DNA of 64,000 nucleotides, from NCBI RefSeq assembly GCF_004187715.1, contig NZ_QZWF01000002.1, positions 62,001 through 126,000 on the forward strand, given 5' to 3'. This document shows positions 25,951-34,630 of the stretch, piece by piece (position 1 is the stretch's first letter; every line of letters begins with the position of its first letter). This DNA is from Streptomyces sp. F001. Its GTDB lineage: Bacteria > Actinomycetota > Actinomycetes > Streptomycetales > Streptomycetaceae. The notes beneath the pieces are model-generated. The model was not told the origin of the DNA. It saw only the letters and a list, made by a program, of their open reading frames with translations, and ran no database searches. A program made the translations under genes and the position numbers.

Positions 25951-26023
25951 AAGGCCGTAGCGCAGAGGTCGTCGCGCCCACGCATCGAGCTGGAGGACGT
26001 CGGTTCGAATCCGACCGGTCTTG
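25951..26023 (+). tRNA. tRNA-like element with degraded anticodon arm (probable pseudo-tRNA)
   Basis: Seven-base acceptor arms pair (25951-25957 with 26016-26022, one G-U). The D arm is GCGC/GCGC with a 10-base loop. The T arm is perfect: GTCGG, loop TTCGAAT, CCGAC. The anticodon arm (25978-25998) is one or two bases short and forms only three good pairs, with no U before a clear anticodon. No CCA is encoded. It lies 57 bases before the LRR gene. Either a decayed tRNA or a tRNA-mimic; a relic of an element attachment site is possible but no repeat partner was found. Confidence 0.45.
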
Positions 26024-26079
26024 CGCCTACTTGATGTCGACGCGGACGCCGGGCCCCGGCGAAGACCGGTGGAGTGGTG

Positions 26080-27234
26080 ATGACCCAGCCGACAACGCCC
26101 GTGCGCTGCCCCGCGATCGAGCACCCCGATCTGCCGCTCGCCGACCCCGAGGAGCTCGGGCCGCTGATGGCCCGCCTCGCCGACGCGCGGCCCGTTGCCG
26201 ACGACGAGGCCTTTCCGCTCGGCACCCTGCGCGCCGACGGTCGGGTGGACCTGTGCAAGCAGGGGCTCGGCGCCGACGGCGCCGCCCGGCTGCTGCCCGT
26301 CGCCACCGCCTCCCCGCACGCCGCCCATCTGCTCCTCGGCACCAACTCCCTCGGCGACAACGGAGTCCGGTCGGTCGCCGACGCCCTGGCCGCCGCGCGG
26401 GACGCCGGCGCCTCCCACGGGATCCACACCCTCTACCTCGGTTGCAACCGCATCGGCCCGGACGGCGTGACCGCCCTCGCCGCGGCACTCGCCGACGACA
26501 CCACTCTCCGCGCCCTGTGGCTCAAGCGGAATCCCGTCCGGGAGACCGGTGCCCGCACTCTCGCGAGGCTGCTGCGCCGCAACACCACCCTGCGCACCCT
26601 CGATCTCGTCAACTCCGGCATCGGCCCCGCGGGCGTAGGGGTGCTCCTCGACGCCCTCCTGGACCGGGAGGCTCCGCTCGAACGGCTCTTCCTGGGCGGC
26701 AACGGCCTGACCGCCGCCGACGCACCGCTGCTCGCCGCCCTCGTCCGTGACGCCGGCGTCCGTGAGCTCTACCTGACGGCGAACCACCTCGGCGACGAGG
26801 GCACCGCCGTCCTGGCCGCTGCGACCGACCCCGCAAGGCCCGTCCGGCTCGGCCTCGGCGGCAACGGCATCGGCCCCGCGGGCGCCCGCGCCCTCGCCGA
26901 CGCCCTCGACGGCATCGAAACCCTCGATCTCGGCCGGGCCATGTCCGAACGCAGCCTCGGCTCCACCGGCAACGCCACCGGCGACGACGGCGCCCGGGCC
27001 CTGGCCGCCGCCCTGCCCGGCAGCCCGCTGCGCCGCCTCGAACTGCGCCACACCGGCATCACCGGCCGCGGCGCGAAGAGCCTGCTCGCCGCGCTGCCCG
27101 AGCGGCACCGCCTCGAGTACGTGGGCCTCGGCCCCGGCCTGCCCCGTCGCGTCAAGCGGTCCTTCGCCGAGCGGCTGCGCCCCGCCCGGCCGACCCACCC
27201 CGACCTGCGTGCGATCGGCAGCGTGTACCGATGA
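26080..27234 (+). CDS. Leucine-rich-repeat (ribonuclease-inhibitor type) protein
   Basis: A 384-residue cytoplasmic protein made mostly of ~28-residue leucine-rich repeats from about residue 75 to 350. The pattern is roughly L-x-x-L-x-L-[GK]-x-N-x-[IL]-[GT]-x-x-G-A-x-x-L-A; clear copies are LYLGCNRIGPDGVTALAAAL, LWLKRNPVRETGARTLARLL and LYLTANHLGDEGTAVLAAA. This is the curved ribonuclease-inhibitor/NLR-type repeat, a protein-binding scaffold. The ATG at 26080 has GGAG six bases upstream; two GTGs just before it are alternatives. Its TGA overlaps the next ATG. It is the first gene of the LRR-ankyrin-MoxR-VWA operon, where it may recognise a target. Confidence 0.85.
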   Translation: MTQPTTPVRCPAIEHPDLPLADPEELGPLMARLADARPVADDEAFPLGTLRADGRVDLCKQGLGADGAARLLPVATASPHAAHLLLGTNSLGDNGVRSVADALAAARDAGASHGIHTLYLGCNRIGPDGVTALAAALADDTTLRALWLKRNPVRETGARTLARLLRRNTTLRTLDLVNSGIGPAGVGVLLDALLDREAPLERLFLGGNGLTAADAPLLAALVRDAGVRELYLTANHLGDEGTAVLAAATDPARPVRLGLGGNGIGPAGARALADALDGIETLDLGRAMSERSLGSTGNATGDDGARALAAALPGSPLRRLELRHTGITGRGAKSLLAALPERHRLEYVGLGPGLPRRVKRSFAERLRPARPTHPDLRAIGSVYR

Positions 27235-29033
27235 GCCGGCGTCCGCTGCCACCCGCGGCCCTCTCGCCGGAGGACGCCTCCGCCTGGGCCCGCATCCGCC
27301 GCTACGCCGTCCCCGGCTGGATGATCGAACGCGCCACGCAGGCACGCCTGGCAGGTGACTGGCGGGCCGCCTGTGCCGCGGCCGCGGTGGACGTCCCGGA
27401 CGACCTCGACCCGGAGCGGATCGCCGACCGGTACGGCCCCGACGTGGCAGCCCGGGTGACCGACGACCTGCGCCACCTGGCACCGGACCTGCTGCGCTGG
27501 CACCTGCCGCGCACGCTCAGCGGCCACACCACGCTCACCCCCGGCCGGCGGGTCGTCCTCGCCGCATACGGGGGCTCCGGCCCCGTCCTGTCGCTGACGA
27601 ACTCCCCGATGCTGGAAGGACCGCAGCGGCTCCGGCTGCACTTGGGCCCCGCCATCGCGCCCGCGCGCGACCGGCTCCACGGCCTGACGTACGTCACCGA
27701 GGACTGGACCGCCGCCCGCCGCTTCTGGGACGTCCGCCGCACCGGCGAACTGCGCCACAGCGCGGGCCCCGCCGACTCCGGCCGTCTGCCGTTCCTCCAC
27801 CCGGACGGCACCCCGCTCGCCGCCGGGGAGCTGCCCGCCGAGGACCCGGGCCCCGCCGACCCGGCCGCCCGCGCCGAGTGGGTCGCCGTCCTACAGGCCC
27901 GTGGCGCGCACATCGAGGCGTACGCCGCCGCCGGACTCGACCTCGACCTCACCCCTCCACCGCAGGGCCCGCGCTCCTACCGGCAGCTCGACGTCGCCCA
28001 GCTCATCACGTACTTCGCACCCGACCTCACCCGCATCGCCCCCGAGGTCCGTCTGCTGGAGCGCGCCGGACGCGGCACGTGTTTCCGCATCCCCGTCGAC
28101 TGGCGCGGCTGCCTTCGGGTCACCCTCGCGGCCGCCGACGGGGCCCCGGCCCAGGTCGTCGGCAGGGACCGCGGCCAGGAGGAGGACGTCCCCCGCCTGC
28201 CCTCGTACGCCTGGCAGCGACTGCCCGACATCGGCCTGCTGCGCGCCGGCCGGATCCGGCCCGAGGACCTGCACCCGCTGGTCGCCGCCGCGCTGTTCCC
28301 GCAGGCCGGACCCGCTGCCGGCCCGCCCGGCCCGACGACGCCCGCGCCGGTCCGCGTCCGCTGCGGCGGCGTGTGGCACGAGGTCGTGTCCAGGAACGGC
28401 GTGCTCGACATCCCGCACACCGAGCAGGAGCGGCAGCGCGAACTCGCCCTGCGCGCCTTCGGCGGCACCGTGTCCGGCTGCTTCGCCACCCAGCACGCCT
28501 GGACCAGCGGCGAGGGACGGCTGCCGCGCGCCCTGCGGGACCAGCGGCGCGAGCTGTTCCAGCATGCCCAGCACGGGGACACCCCCGCCGTGCTGGCGCT
28601 GCTCGACGCCGGAACGGACCCGCACGTCCGCGACCGCAGAGGGCGCGGCCTGCTGCACGTCCTCCATCTGCTCGACCACCGGGAACTGCTGCCGCGACTG
28701 CTTGCCGCCGGGCTCGACCTGGAGGCGCAGGACAAGACGTACCGCACCCCGCTCCAGAGCGCCGTCCACTACGGCGGGTCCGCCGCCCTGGTCAGGGACC
28801 TTCTCGACGCCGGCGCCAGGATCGACGTGACCGACGAGATGGAGCTCTCCCTCGCCCAGGTGATCCGCCGTTACCAACGGACCGACCTGATGTTCCTGCG
28901 CCGCCGCGTGCTGCAGGAGCACCCCGGCATCGGCTCCGAGTGGTGGGACGAATACATGAGCGAGCAGGACTCCGAGCCCGACTGGGACGAGGACGAAGAG
29001 CTGGCCGCACAGAACGAGGACATCCACGCATGA
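27231..29033 (+). CDS. Ankyrin-repeat protein with large novel N-terminal region
   Basis: A 600-residue protein. The first ~430 residues match no domain I can name; they hold WxxR-type aromatic motifs and two proline-rich linkers (about 190-215 and 360-380). Three to four ankyrin repeats follow at about 440-560 (GDTPAVLALLDAGTDPHVRDRRG, GLLHVLHLLDHRELLPRLLAAG, TPLQSAVHYGGSAALVRDLLDAG). The end is strongly acidic (SEPDWDEDEEL). No signal peptide or membrane segment is seen. Both start and stop overlap neighbouring genes as ATGA, so it should be made in step with the LRR and AAA+ proteins and probably binds them or a shared target. Confidence 0.8.
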   Translation: MSRRPLPPAALSPEDASAWARIRRYAVPGWMIERATQARLAGDWRAACAAAAVDVPDDLDPERIADRYGPDVAARVTDDLRHLAPDLLRWHLPRTLSGHTTLTPGRRVVLAAYGGSGPVLSLTNSPMLEGPQRLRLHLGPAIAPARDRLHGLTYVTEDWTAARRFWDVRRTGELRHSAGPADSGRLPFLHPDGTPLAAGELPAEDPGPADPAARAEWVAVLQARGAHIEAYAAAGLDLDLTPPPQGPRSYRQLDVAQLITYFAPDLTRIAPEVRLLERAGRGTCFRIPVDWRGCLRVTLAAADGAPAQVVGRDRGQEEDVPRLPSYAWQRLPDIGLLRAGRIRPEDLHPLVAAALFPQAGPAAGPPGPTTPAPVRVRCGGVWHEVVSRNGVLDIPHTEQERQRELALRAFGGTVSGCFATQHAWTSGEGRLPRALRDQRRELFQHAQHGDTPAVLALLDAGTDPHVRDRRGRGLLHVLHLLDHRELLPRLLAAGLDLEAQDKTYRTPLQSAVHYGGSAALVRDLLDAGARIDVTDEMELSLAQVIRRYQRTDLMFLRRRVLQEHPGIGSEWWDEYMSEQDSEPDWDEDEELAAQNEDIHA

Positions 29034-30226
29034 CCGGTTCCCTTCCCGTTCCCGCCGCCCTCGCGGCGGCCGACGCCCTCAACGCCCGCATACGCGTCAC
29101 CCGCACCGAACCGGCCGGCAACCCCCAACTGGAGGCCCTCGCCCTGGCCGTGACGGCGAATCAGCCCGTACTGCTGTGGGGCGAGCCCGGCATAGGCAAG
29201 TCGGCCGGCATGGAACAGCTCGCTGCCGCCCTCGGCGTGCACCTGGAGACGGTCATCGCCAGCGTCCACGAGCCGTCCGACTTCGCCGGGCTGCCGATCG
29301 TCGGCGAGGACCCGGCGGCCTCGGGCGTGCCGATGGCCCCGCCGGACTGGGCCGTCCGGCTCGCGCGCACCGGCCACGGGCTGCTGTTCTTCGACGAACT
29401 GTCCTCGGCGCCGCCGGCCGTGCAGGCAGCCCTGCTGCGAGTGGTCCTCGAACGCCGGGTCGGCAGCCTGACCCTGCCGGAGTCGGTGCGGATCGTCGCC
29501 GCCGCCAACCCGCCCTCCAGCGCCGCCGACGGCTGGCACCTCAGCCCTCCGCTCGCCAACCGCTTCGTCCACCTCGACTGGACGCACGACCCGCGCACCG
29601 TGGCCCGCGGCATGGCCGGCACCTGGCCCGAGACGGTCCTCCCCGCGGTGGAACCCGGCCGCGTGCCCGGCGCGGTCGCCCGCGCCCGAGGCGTGATCAG
29701 CGGCTTCCTGACCGCCCGGCCCGGCCTGGTCCACCACATGCCGAAAGAGGCCGAGGGCCGCGGCCGCGCCTGGCCCTCCCCGCGCACCTGGGAGATGGCG
29801 CTGCGCCTGCTCGCCGCCGGGTACGCGTCCGGCGCCGGACGCGAGGCGCAGGCCGCCGCCGTGATGGGCGCCGTCGGCGAGGCGGCCGGCATCGAGCTGC
29901 TGTCGTACCTGGAGAACCTGGACCTGCCCGACCCCGACCGGGTGCTCGCCGACCCGTCGGCCTTCGCGCTCCCCGAACGCGGCGACCGCCAGCTGGCGTT
30001 CCTCATCGCCGTGGTCGCCGCCGTGCAGAGCGAACCCACTCGCCCCCGCTGGGAGGCGGGCTGGGACGTCCTCGCCAAGGCCGTGGACGCCGGAGTGCCC
30101 GACGTGGCCGCGCGAGCCGCCCGCGACCTCGCCGCGATGCGCGAGCCCGACTGGCCGATCCCGCCCGGGATCGACGCCTTCCTGGAACTGCTCCAGCTCG
30201 CCGGCGCCCTGCCGGGCGCGCGCTGA
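29030..30226 (+). CDS. MoxR-type AAA+ ATPase
   Basis: A 398-residue ATPase with Walker A GEPGIGKS (residues 51-58), Walker B LLFFDELSS (118-126), sensor-1 region VAAANP (156-161) and a C-terminal helical lid. The arrangement is that of MoxR ATPases, which work as chaperones with VWA-domain proteins encoded beside them (RavA-ViaA is the known pair). The insertion loop around residues 85-105 (DFAGLPIVGED) is typical of the group. Translation is coupled to the ankyrin gene by ATGA, and the VWA gene follows after eight bases. It probably remodels or activates a target chosen by the LRR/ankyrin partners. Confidence 0.9.
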   Translation: MTGSLPVPAALAAADALNARIRVTRTEPAGNPQLEALALAVTANQPVLLWGEPGIGKSAGMEQLAAALGVHLETVIASVHEPSDFAGLPIVGEDPAASGVPMAPPDWAVRLARTGHGLLFFDELSSAPPAVQAALLRVVLERRVGSLTLPESVRIVAAANPPSSAADGWHLSPPLANRFVHLDWTHDPRTVARGMAGTWPETVLPAVEPGRVPGAVARARGVISGFLTARPGLVHHMPKEAEGRGRAWPSPRTWEMALRLLAAGYASGAGREAQAAAVMGAVGEAAGIELLSYLENLDLPDPDRVLADPSAFALPERGDRQLAFLIAVVAAVQSEPTRPRWEAGWDVLAKAVDAGVPDVAARAARDLAAMREPDWPIPPGIDAFLELLQLAGALPGAR

Positions 30227-30234
30227 CCGGCCCC

Positions 30235-31446
30235 ATGGCTGTCACCGGGGGCCCGGCCGACGGGCTGGACCGCGCCAAGCTGCTGGCCGCGCGTTACAGA
30301 GCGGCCGAGGCACGCCCGTACCTGGCCTCCGCCCTGTACGCCCTGACAGCCGTCGCCTCGCGGCAGGTGCGCACCATGGCCGTCGACCGGTACTGGCGCT
30401 GCTACGTCGCACCCGACTTCGTCGAGACGACCGACGTCGAGGAACTGGCCGGGGTGTGGATCCACGAGGCGGCGCACCTCCTGCGCGACCACCACGGCCG
30501 GGCCGACCGGCTGCCCGCGGCCGACCAGCGCGACCGCCTGCGGGTCAACATCGCCCAGGACTGCGAGATCAACGACGACCTGGTCTCCGACGGGCTGCGA
30601 CTGCCCGAAGGGCGTATGGAACCCCGCATGTTCGGTCTGCCCGAGGGCGGACTCTTCGAGGAGTACCTGCCCGGCATTCCGGCCACGTCCCTCCACCCGG
30701 TGGACTGCGGGTCCGGCGCGCACGGCGTCCCAGTGCCCTGGGACCTGGGGGAGAAGGGCGGCGAAGGCGTGGCCGGGCTCGGCCCCGTGGAGGCCGAGGC
30801 CCTGCGCCGCCAGACCGCCCAGGCCGTCCGTGCCCACCGACGCTCCCGGGGTTCGGTGCCGGCGGGCTGGCGGCGCTGGGCGGAGGAGGTCCTGGAACCC
30901 ACCGTCGACTGGCGCAAGGCGCTGACCGGCGCCGTCCGCGAGGCCGCCGCGTGGGCGGGCGGTGCGGTCGACTACACCTACCGGCGCCCCTCGCGCCGCA
31001 CCCCGGCCCTCGGCGGCCGGGTGGTGCTGCCCAGCCTGCGCCGACCGCTGCCACGCGTGGCGATCGTCGTCGACACCTCCGGCTCGATGGGCGAGGACGA
31101 TCTCGCGGCCGCGCTCGCCGAGGTGTCGGGCGTGCTGCGCGAGGTGGGCGTCGGCGGCAACCGGGTCGCCGTCCTCGCCTGCGACGCCGACGTCCACGCC
31201 GTCGCCAGGGTGACCGCCGTCGACCAGGTCGAACTGGCCGGCGGCGGCGGGACGGACATGACCGTCGGCATCCGGAATGCGCTCGCCGCACCCGAACCGC
31301 CGAACATCGTCGTCGTGCTCACCGACGGGTACACCCCGTGGCCCCCGGAACCTGTCTCCTGCCGCCTGATCGTCGCCCTGATCGGTGAGGACGCCCCTCA
31401 GCCCCCCGACTGGGCCGAGACCGTACGGATCACCCCGACCCGCTGA
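30235..31446 (+). CDS. Zincin-like/VWA protein (DUF2201 type)
   Basis: A 403-residue protein with two parts. The N-terminal metallopeptidase-like domain has HEAAH at residues 77-81 (HExxH) followed by NIAQDCEINDDL, the DUF2201_N pattern. The C-terminal VWA domain has an intact MIDAS: DTSGSM (280-285), the threonine in GGGTDM (340) and the aspartate in LTDGYTP (364). Such proteins pair with MoxR ATPases. Metal-dependent peptidase activity is possible from the motif but not shown for the family as far as I know. Last gene of the operon; a SARP regulator gene converges 49 bases away. Confidence 0.88.
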   Translation: MAVTGGPADGLDRAKLLAARYRAAEARPYLASALYALTAVASRQVRTMAVDRYWRCYVAPDFVETTDVEELAGVWIHEAAHLLRDHHGRADRLPAADQRDRLRVNIAQDCEINDDLVSDGLRLPEGRMEPRMFGLPEGGLFEEYLPGIPATSLHPVDCGSGAHGVPVPWDLGEKGGEGVAGLGPVEAEALRRQTAQAVRAHRRSRGSVPAGWRRWAEEVLEPTVDWRKALTGAVREAAAWAGGAVDYTYRRPSRRTPALGGRVVLPSLRRPLPRVAIVVDTSGSMGEDDLAAALAEVSGVLREVGVGGNRVAVLACDADVHAVARVTAVDQVELAGGGGTDMTVGIRNALAAPEPPNIVVVLTDGYTPWPPEPVSCRLIVALIGEDAPQPPDWAETVRITPTR

Positions 31447-31495
31447 CTGCGCCCTTCGTACGTACGGAGCCGCCTGGAACTGCGCCGACGAGCGG

Positions 31496-34444
31496 TCAGC
31501 CGTCGGCAGCGACCGTCGGGGCAGAGGTGAGGGCACGCAGGTCGGCGAGTACCTGCGCGTCCGTTCCTTCCAGGGCGGACAGTGCGCTGCCCCATCGGCT
31601 CAGGGCCGCCCGTTCGTCCCCGAGTGCTCTCAGGACGTGCCCGAACTCGTACTCGGCGAGGCCCCGACCGTAGGAGTCGCCGCGCGTGGCGGCTTCCTGG
31701 AGCAGCGCCGTGCACACTTCCCCGGCTTCTCCGAGCCGGCCCAGCGCCCGCAGGGCCTGGGCCTGGCCCAGGCGCGTCTCCCGCTCCGCGTTCCAGTGCG
31801 CCCCGTCGGCCGCCATGACGCGCAGCGCCTCTTCGAAGCTCTGCAGGGCCCGGGCGGGCTCGCCGAGACCCAGGTGGGTGCGGCCCATGTTGCACAGGGC
31901 GACCTGCTCGATCACGGCGCTGCCGGCCTCCCGGGCACGTTCCCTGCTGCGCAGGTGGTACGAGAGGGCCGAGCGCAGGTCGGTGAGTTCGGCCACGTAC
32001 CCCTGGTGCCCGAGGAGCATCGCTTCCTCGCCGGGTGCGAGGTGGTCGGGGCGCAGGGCGAGACACCGTGCCAGCGTTGCTCGGGCATCAGCGTCCTGGT
32101 CGAGTTCGCGCAGCAGCGCGGCCCGGTTGCCGAGGTGACACATCCGGGCCACGTCGTCGGCGAGGTGCTCGCTGAGCTCCACGGCTTCGTCCAGAAGCAG
32201 CAGTGCCTGTCGGACGTGTCCGGCCGAGTAGTACGCGGAGGCGAGGTGGCCCAGCGCCCGGCCTTCGGCCGCGGTGTTGCCGCTGGACCTGGCAAGGGTG
32301 ATGGCGTGCCGCGTCAGCCGTTCGAGATCCTGCACCCGGCCGCGGTCGTGCAGGTAGGGGAACAAGGCATTGATCAGCTCCAGGGTGCGGGTCGGGCCCA
32401 GGCGTCCGTGCGCACCGGAGCCGGCCAGGACCAGCAGGTTCGGCGCTTCCGCGGCACCCCAGGCGAGTGCCGCCGCCGTATCGGCGAAGACCGTGCCGGT
32501 CCGGCCCCCGGCGTGCTCGGGCGCTCGCCCGGTCCCCGGCCGCAGGGCCGCGGCGCAGTGTGCGAGCCGTTCCTGGTACCAGCGCAGGGACCGTTCGACG
32601 GCATCGGCGTTCCGGGCCTGCTCACCCGGCCGGCCGGCGAGTTCCCGGGCGAAGTCGCGGATCAGGTCGTGCGGGGCGTAGCGGCCCCAGCCCACTTCCT
32701 GGAGCAGCGCCACCTCCGCAAGACGGTCCAGGGTCCTCTCGGCGCTGCGCTCCGTGCAGTCCATGGCGGTGGCCATCAGCGGTGCCCCGTACTCGGGCAG
32801 GTCCAGCGCACCGATGAGGACCAGGGCCGCGGCGGCGTCACCGTCGCGCGGATCGTCCGAGCCCAGGAGCGCCTCATGGGCCGCCATCAGGGATCGGCGC
32901 ACGCTGAGGTCCTCCAGTTCGAGATGGTCCAGGCGGTCCTCCTGCCGGGCGAGGCGTTCGACCAATTTCTCCACCGGAAGGGTTCGCCGGCTCCTCAGAC
33001 GGGCTGCGGAGACCTGCAGCGCCAGGGGCAGGTGGCCGCACAGAGCCACGAGCCGGGCGACCGGTTCGGCGTCGGACGCGGCCCAGGACCGGCCTGAGGC
33101 CTGCTCCAGCAGGAGGGCGCTGTCCGGCGGTGAGAGCGGTTCGAGCCGGACATGCGTGGCGGCTCCCAGGGTGGCCAGCGGCCGTCTGCTGGTCAGCAGT
33201 ACGGCGCAGCCGGCGCCGGCCGGCAGCAGCGGACGTATCTGGCTCACCGAGGCCGCGTCGTCGAGGACGAGCAGCGTGCGGGTGGGGGCGAGCGCGGAGC
33301 GCAGCAGGGCGGAGGCGGCCTCCACATCGCACGGGATCCGCCGGGTGTCCACCCCGAGGCCGTGCAGGAGAACGGCGAGGGCGTCGGCGGGTTCGAGGGG
33401 GGCCACGCCGGGTGTGGCTCCGTGGAGGTTGAGATACAGCTGGCCGTCGGGGAACGCATGCCGGAGCTGTTCCGCGATGTGCAGGGCGAGGCCCGTCTTG
33501 CCCACGCCCGGCATTCCGCTGATCACGGCGAGTGCAGTGCGGCTGCGACCGGATTCCAGCTCCGTACGGATCTCGGCCATGTGCTCGGCACGGCCGACGA
33601 ACTCACCGGGCGGCGCGGGAAGCTGCGCCAGCCGCGGGGGCGTCCCCGCCGACGGGGGCCGCGGGCCGGCCGCCGGAGCGGCGGGTGATGCGCGGTGCGG
33701 GACGGCCGCGCTGCGGAGCAGCACCTCCCGGTGGGCTTCCTGGACGGCGGGGCCGGGCTCCACCCCGAGTTCTTCGACCAGGCTCCGGCGCAGCGACCGG
33801 AAGAGTGCCAGCGCTTCGGCCCGGCGGTCCGTGCGGCCGAGGACGAGCATCAGCTGGCGGTGCAGCGTCTCCCGGAACGGATGCTCCTTGACCAGGACGC
33901 CCAGTTCGGCGGCGAGCCCGTCGAGGCGGTCGAGGTGCAGGAGAGCCTCGAAGCGGCATTCGAGCGCCTGCAACCGCTGCTCCTGGAGGAACGTCGCCAC
34001 GGGGTGGCCGGCGACGGCGGGCACATCGGCGAACGGTGCGCCGCGCCACAGCGCCAGGGCGGCACCGGCGTCCCGCTCCACCACCTCCCAGTCCTCCCGG
34101 TTGCGGGCCTCCTGCGCTCGGCGTACCCGCTGTTCGAACACGTCACGGTCCAACTCACCCTCGCCGACGTGCATTTCGAGCCCGTGAGGCATGGTGCGCA
34201 GCCGTGTGCCGTCGGCGTCGTGGAGGCTTCGCCGCAGCCGGGCGACGTGGTTGTGCAGCGAGGCGGTGGCCGTCGGCGGTGGCTCCTCGCCCCACAACAC
34301 CGCCATCACCGTGTCCAGCGGCACCGTGCGGTTCGGTTCCAGCAGCAGTACGGCGAGCAACGAGCGGGGTTTCGATCCGCCGAGGGCGACGGCCACGCCG
34401 TCGTCGTCGATGGTCGTCAGCGATCCCAGTACTGCGAACCTCAC
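31496..34444 (-). CDS. AfsR/SARP-family regulator (BTAD, NB-ARC ATPase, TPR)
   Basis: A 982-residue pleiotropic-type regulator. The N-terminal OmpR-like winged helix and BTAD domain take up about residues 1-245 (MRFAVLGSL start, PKQRSLLA-like PRSLLAVLLL, EEPPPTATASLHNHVARLRR). An NB-ARC ATPase follows at about 285-560 with a P-loop (SGMPGVGKTGLALH) and LLVLDDA. TPR repeats fill about 690-970. SARPs bind heptameric repeats at antibiotic or metabolic promoters; AfsR is modulated by Ser/Thr kinases. It starts at a GTG with GGGAGGG upstream and is divergent from an exported serine hydrolase (187-base gap). No biosynthetic cluster is next to it, so targets are unknown. Confidence 0.9.
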   Translation of the reverse strand: MRFAVLGSLTTIDDDGVAVALGGSKPRSLLAVLLLEPNRTVPLDTVMAVLWGEEPPPTATASLHNHVARLRRSLHDADGTRLRTMPHGLEMHVGEGELDRDVFEQRVRRAQEARNREDWEVVERDAGAALALWRGAPFADVPAVAGHPVATFLQEQRLQALECRFEALLHLDRLDGLAAELGVLVKEHPFRETLHRQLMLVLGRTDRRAEALALFRSLRRSLVEELGVEPGPAVQEAHREVLLRSAAVPHRASPAAPAAGPRPPSAGTPPRLAQLPAPPGEFVGRAEHMAEIRTELESGRSRTALAVISGMPGVGKTGLALHIAEQLRHAFPDGQLYLNLHGATPGVAPLEPADALAVLLHGLGVDTRRIPCDVEAASALLRSALAPTRTLLVLDDAASVSQIRPLLPAGAGCAVLLTSRRPLATLGAATHVRLEPLSPPDSALLLEQASGRSWAASDAEPVARLVALCGHLPLALQVSAARLRSRRTLPVEKLVERLARQEDRLDHLELEDLSVRRSLMAAHEALLGSDDPRDGDAAAALVLIGALDLPEYGAPLMATAMDCTERSAERTLDRLAEVALLQEVGWGRYAPHDLIRDFARELAGRPGEQARNADAVERSLRWYQERLAHCAAALRPGTGRAPEHAGGRTGTVFADTAAALAWGAAEAPNLLVLAGSGAHGRLGPTRTLELINALFPYLHDRGRVQDLERLTRHAITLARSSGNTAAEGRALGHLASAYYSAGHVRQALLLLDEAVELSEHLADDVARMCHLGNRAALLRELDQDADARATLARCLALRPDHLAPGEEAMLLGHQGYVAELTDLRSALSYHLRSRERAREAGSAVIEQVALCNMGRTHLGLGEPARALQSFEEALRVMAADGAHWNAERETRLGQAQALRALGRLGEAGEVCTALLQEAATRGDSYGRGLAEYEFGHVLRALGDERAALSRWGSALSALEGTDAQVLADLRALTSAPTVAADG

Positions 34445-34630
34445 CGGCCCTCCCCGCGTCGGACGCCGAACACCGAACGTCCGGCGTCCGGCATCGATCG
34501 AAGAACATCATCTTCGTTCAGTAACGGGCCGGGTTCAACGTCACATCACCGCCGTTGGCGGGGTGTTGGTGGCCGGTTAGGGGTGGTCGGCACGATGCGT
34601 GTCCCGCAGGCCGAGAGAGGGTTGGTGCAC

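Noticed and set aside
23545..27483. A 1312-residue open frame on the minus strand
   Set aside because: It lies opposite the AcoR-like, LRR and ankyrin genes, is rich in Arg/Gly/Ala, and has no domain. Long antisense frames are normal in DNA with G/C-biased third positions.
29161..31536. A 791-residue open frame on the minus strand opposite the MoxR and VWA genes
   Set aside because: Shadow frame: low-complexity Ala/Arg/Gly/Pro composition, no start context, no motifs.
33695..34630. Upstream extension of the class C-fold serine hydrolase
   Set aside because: It is antisense to the SARP gene and lacks domains; the signal peptide begins at 34631.
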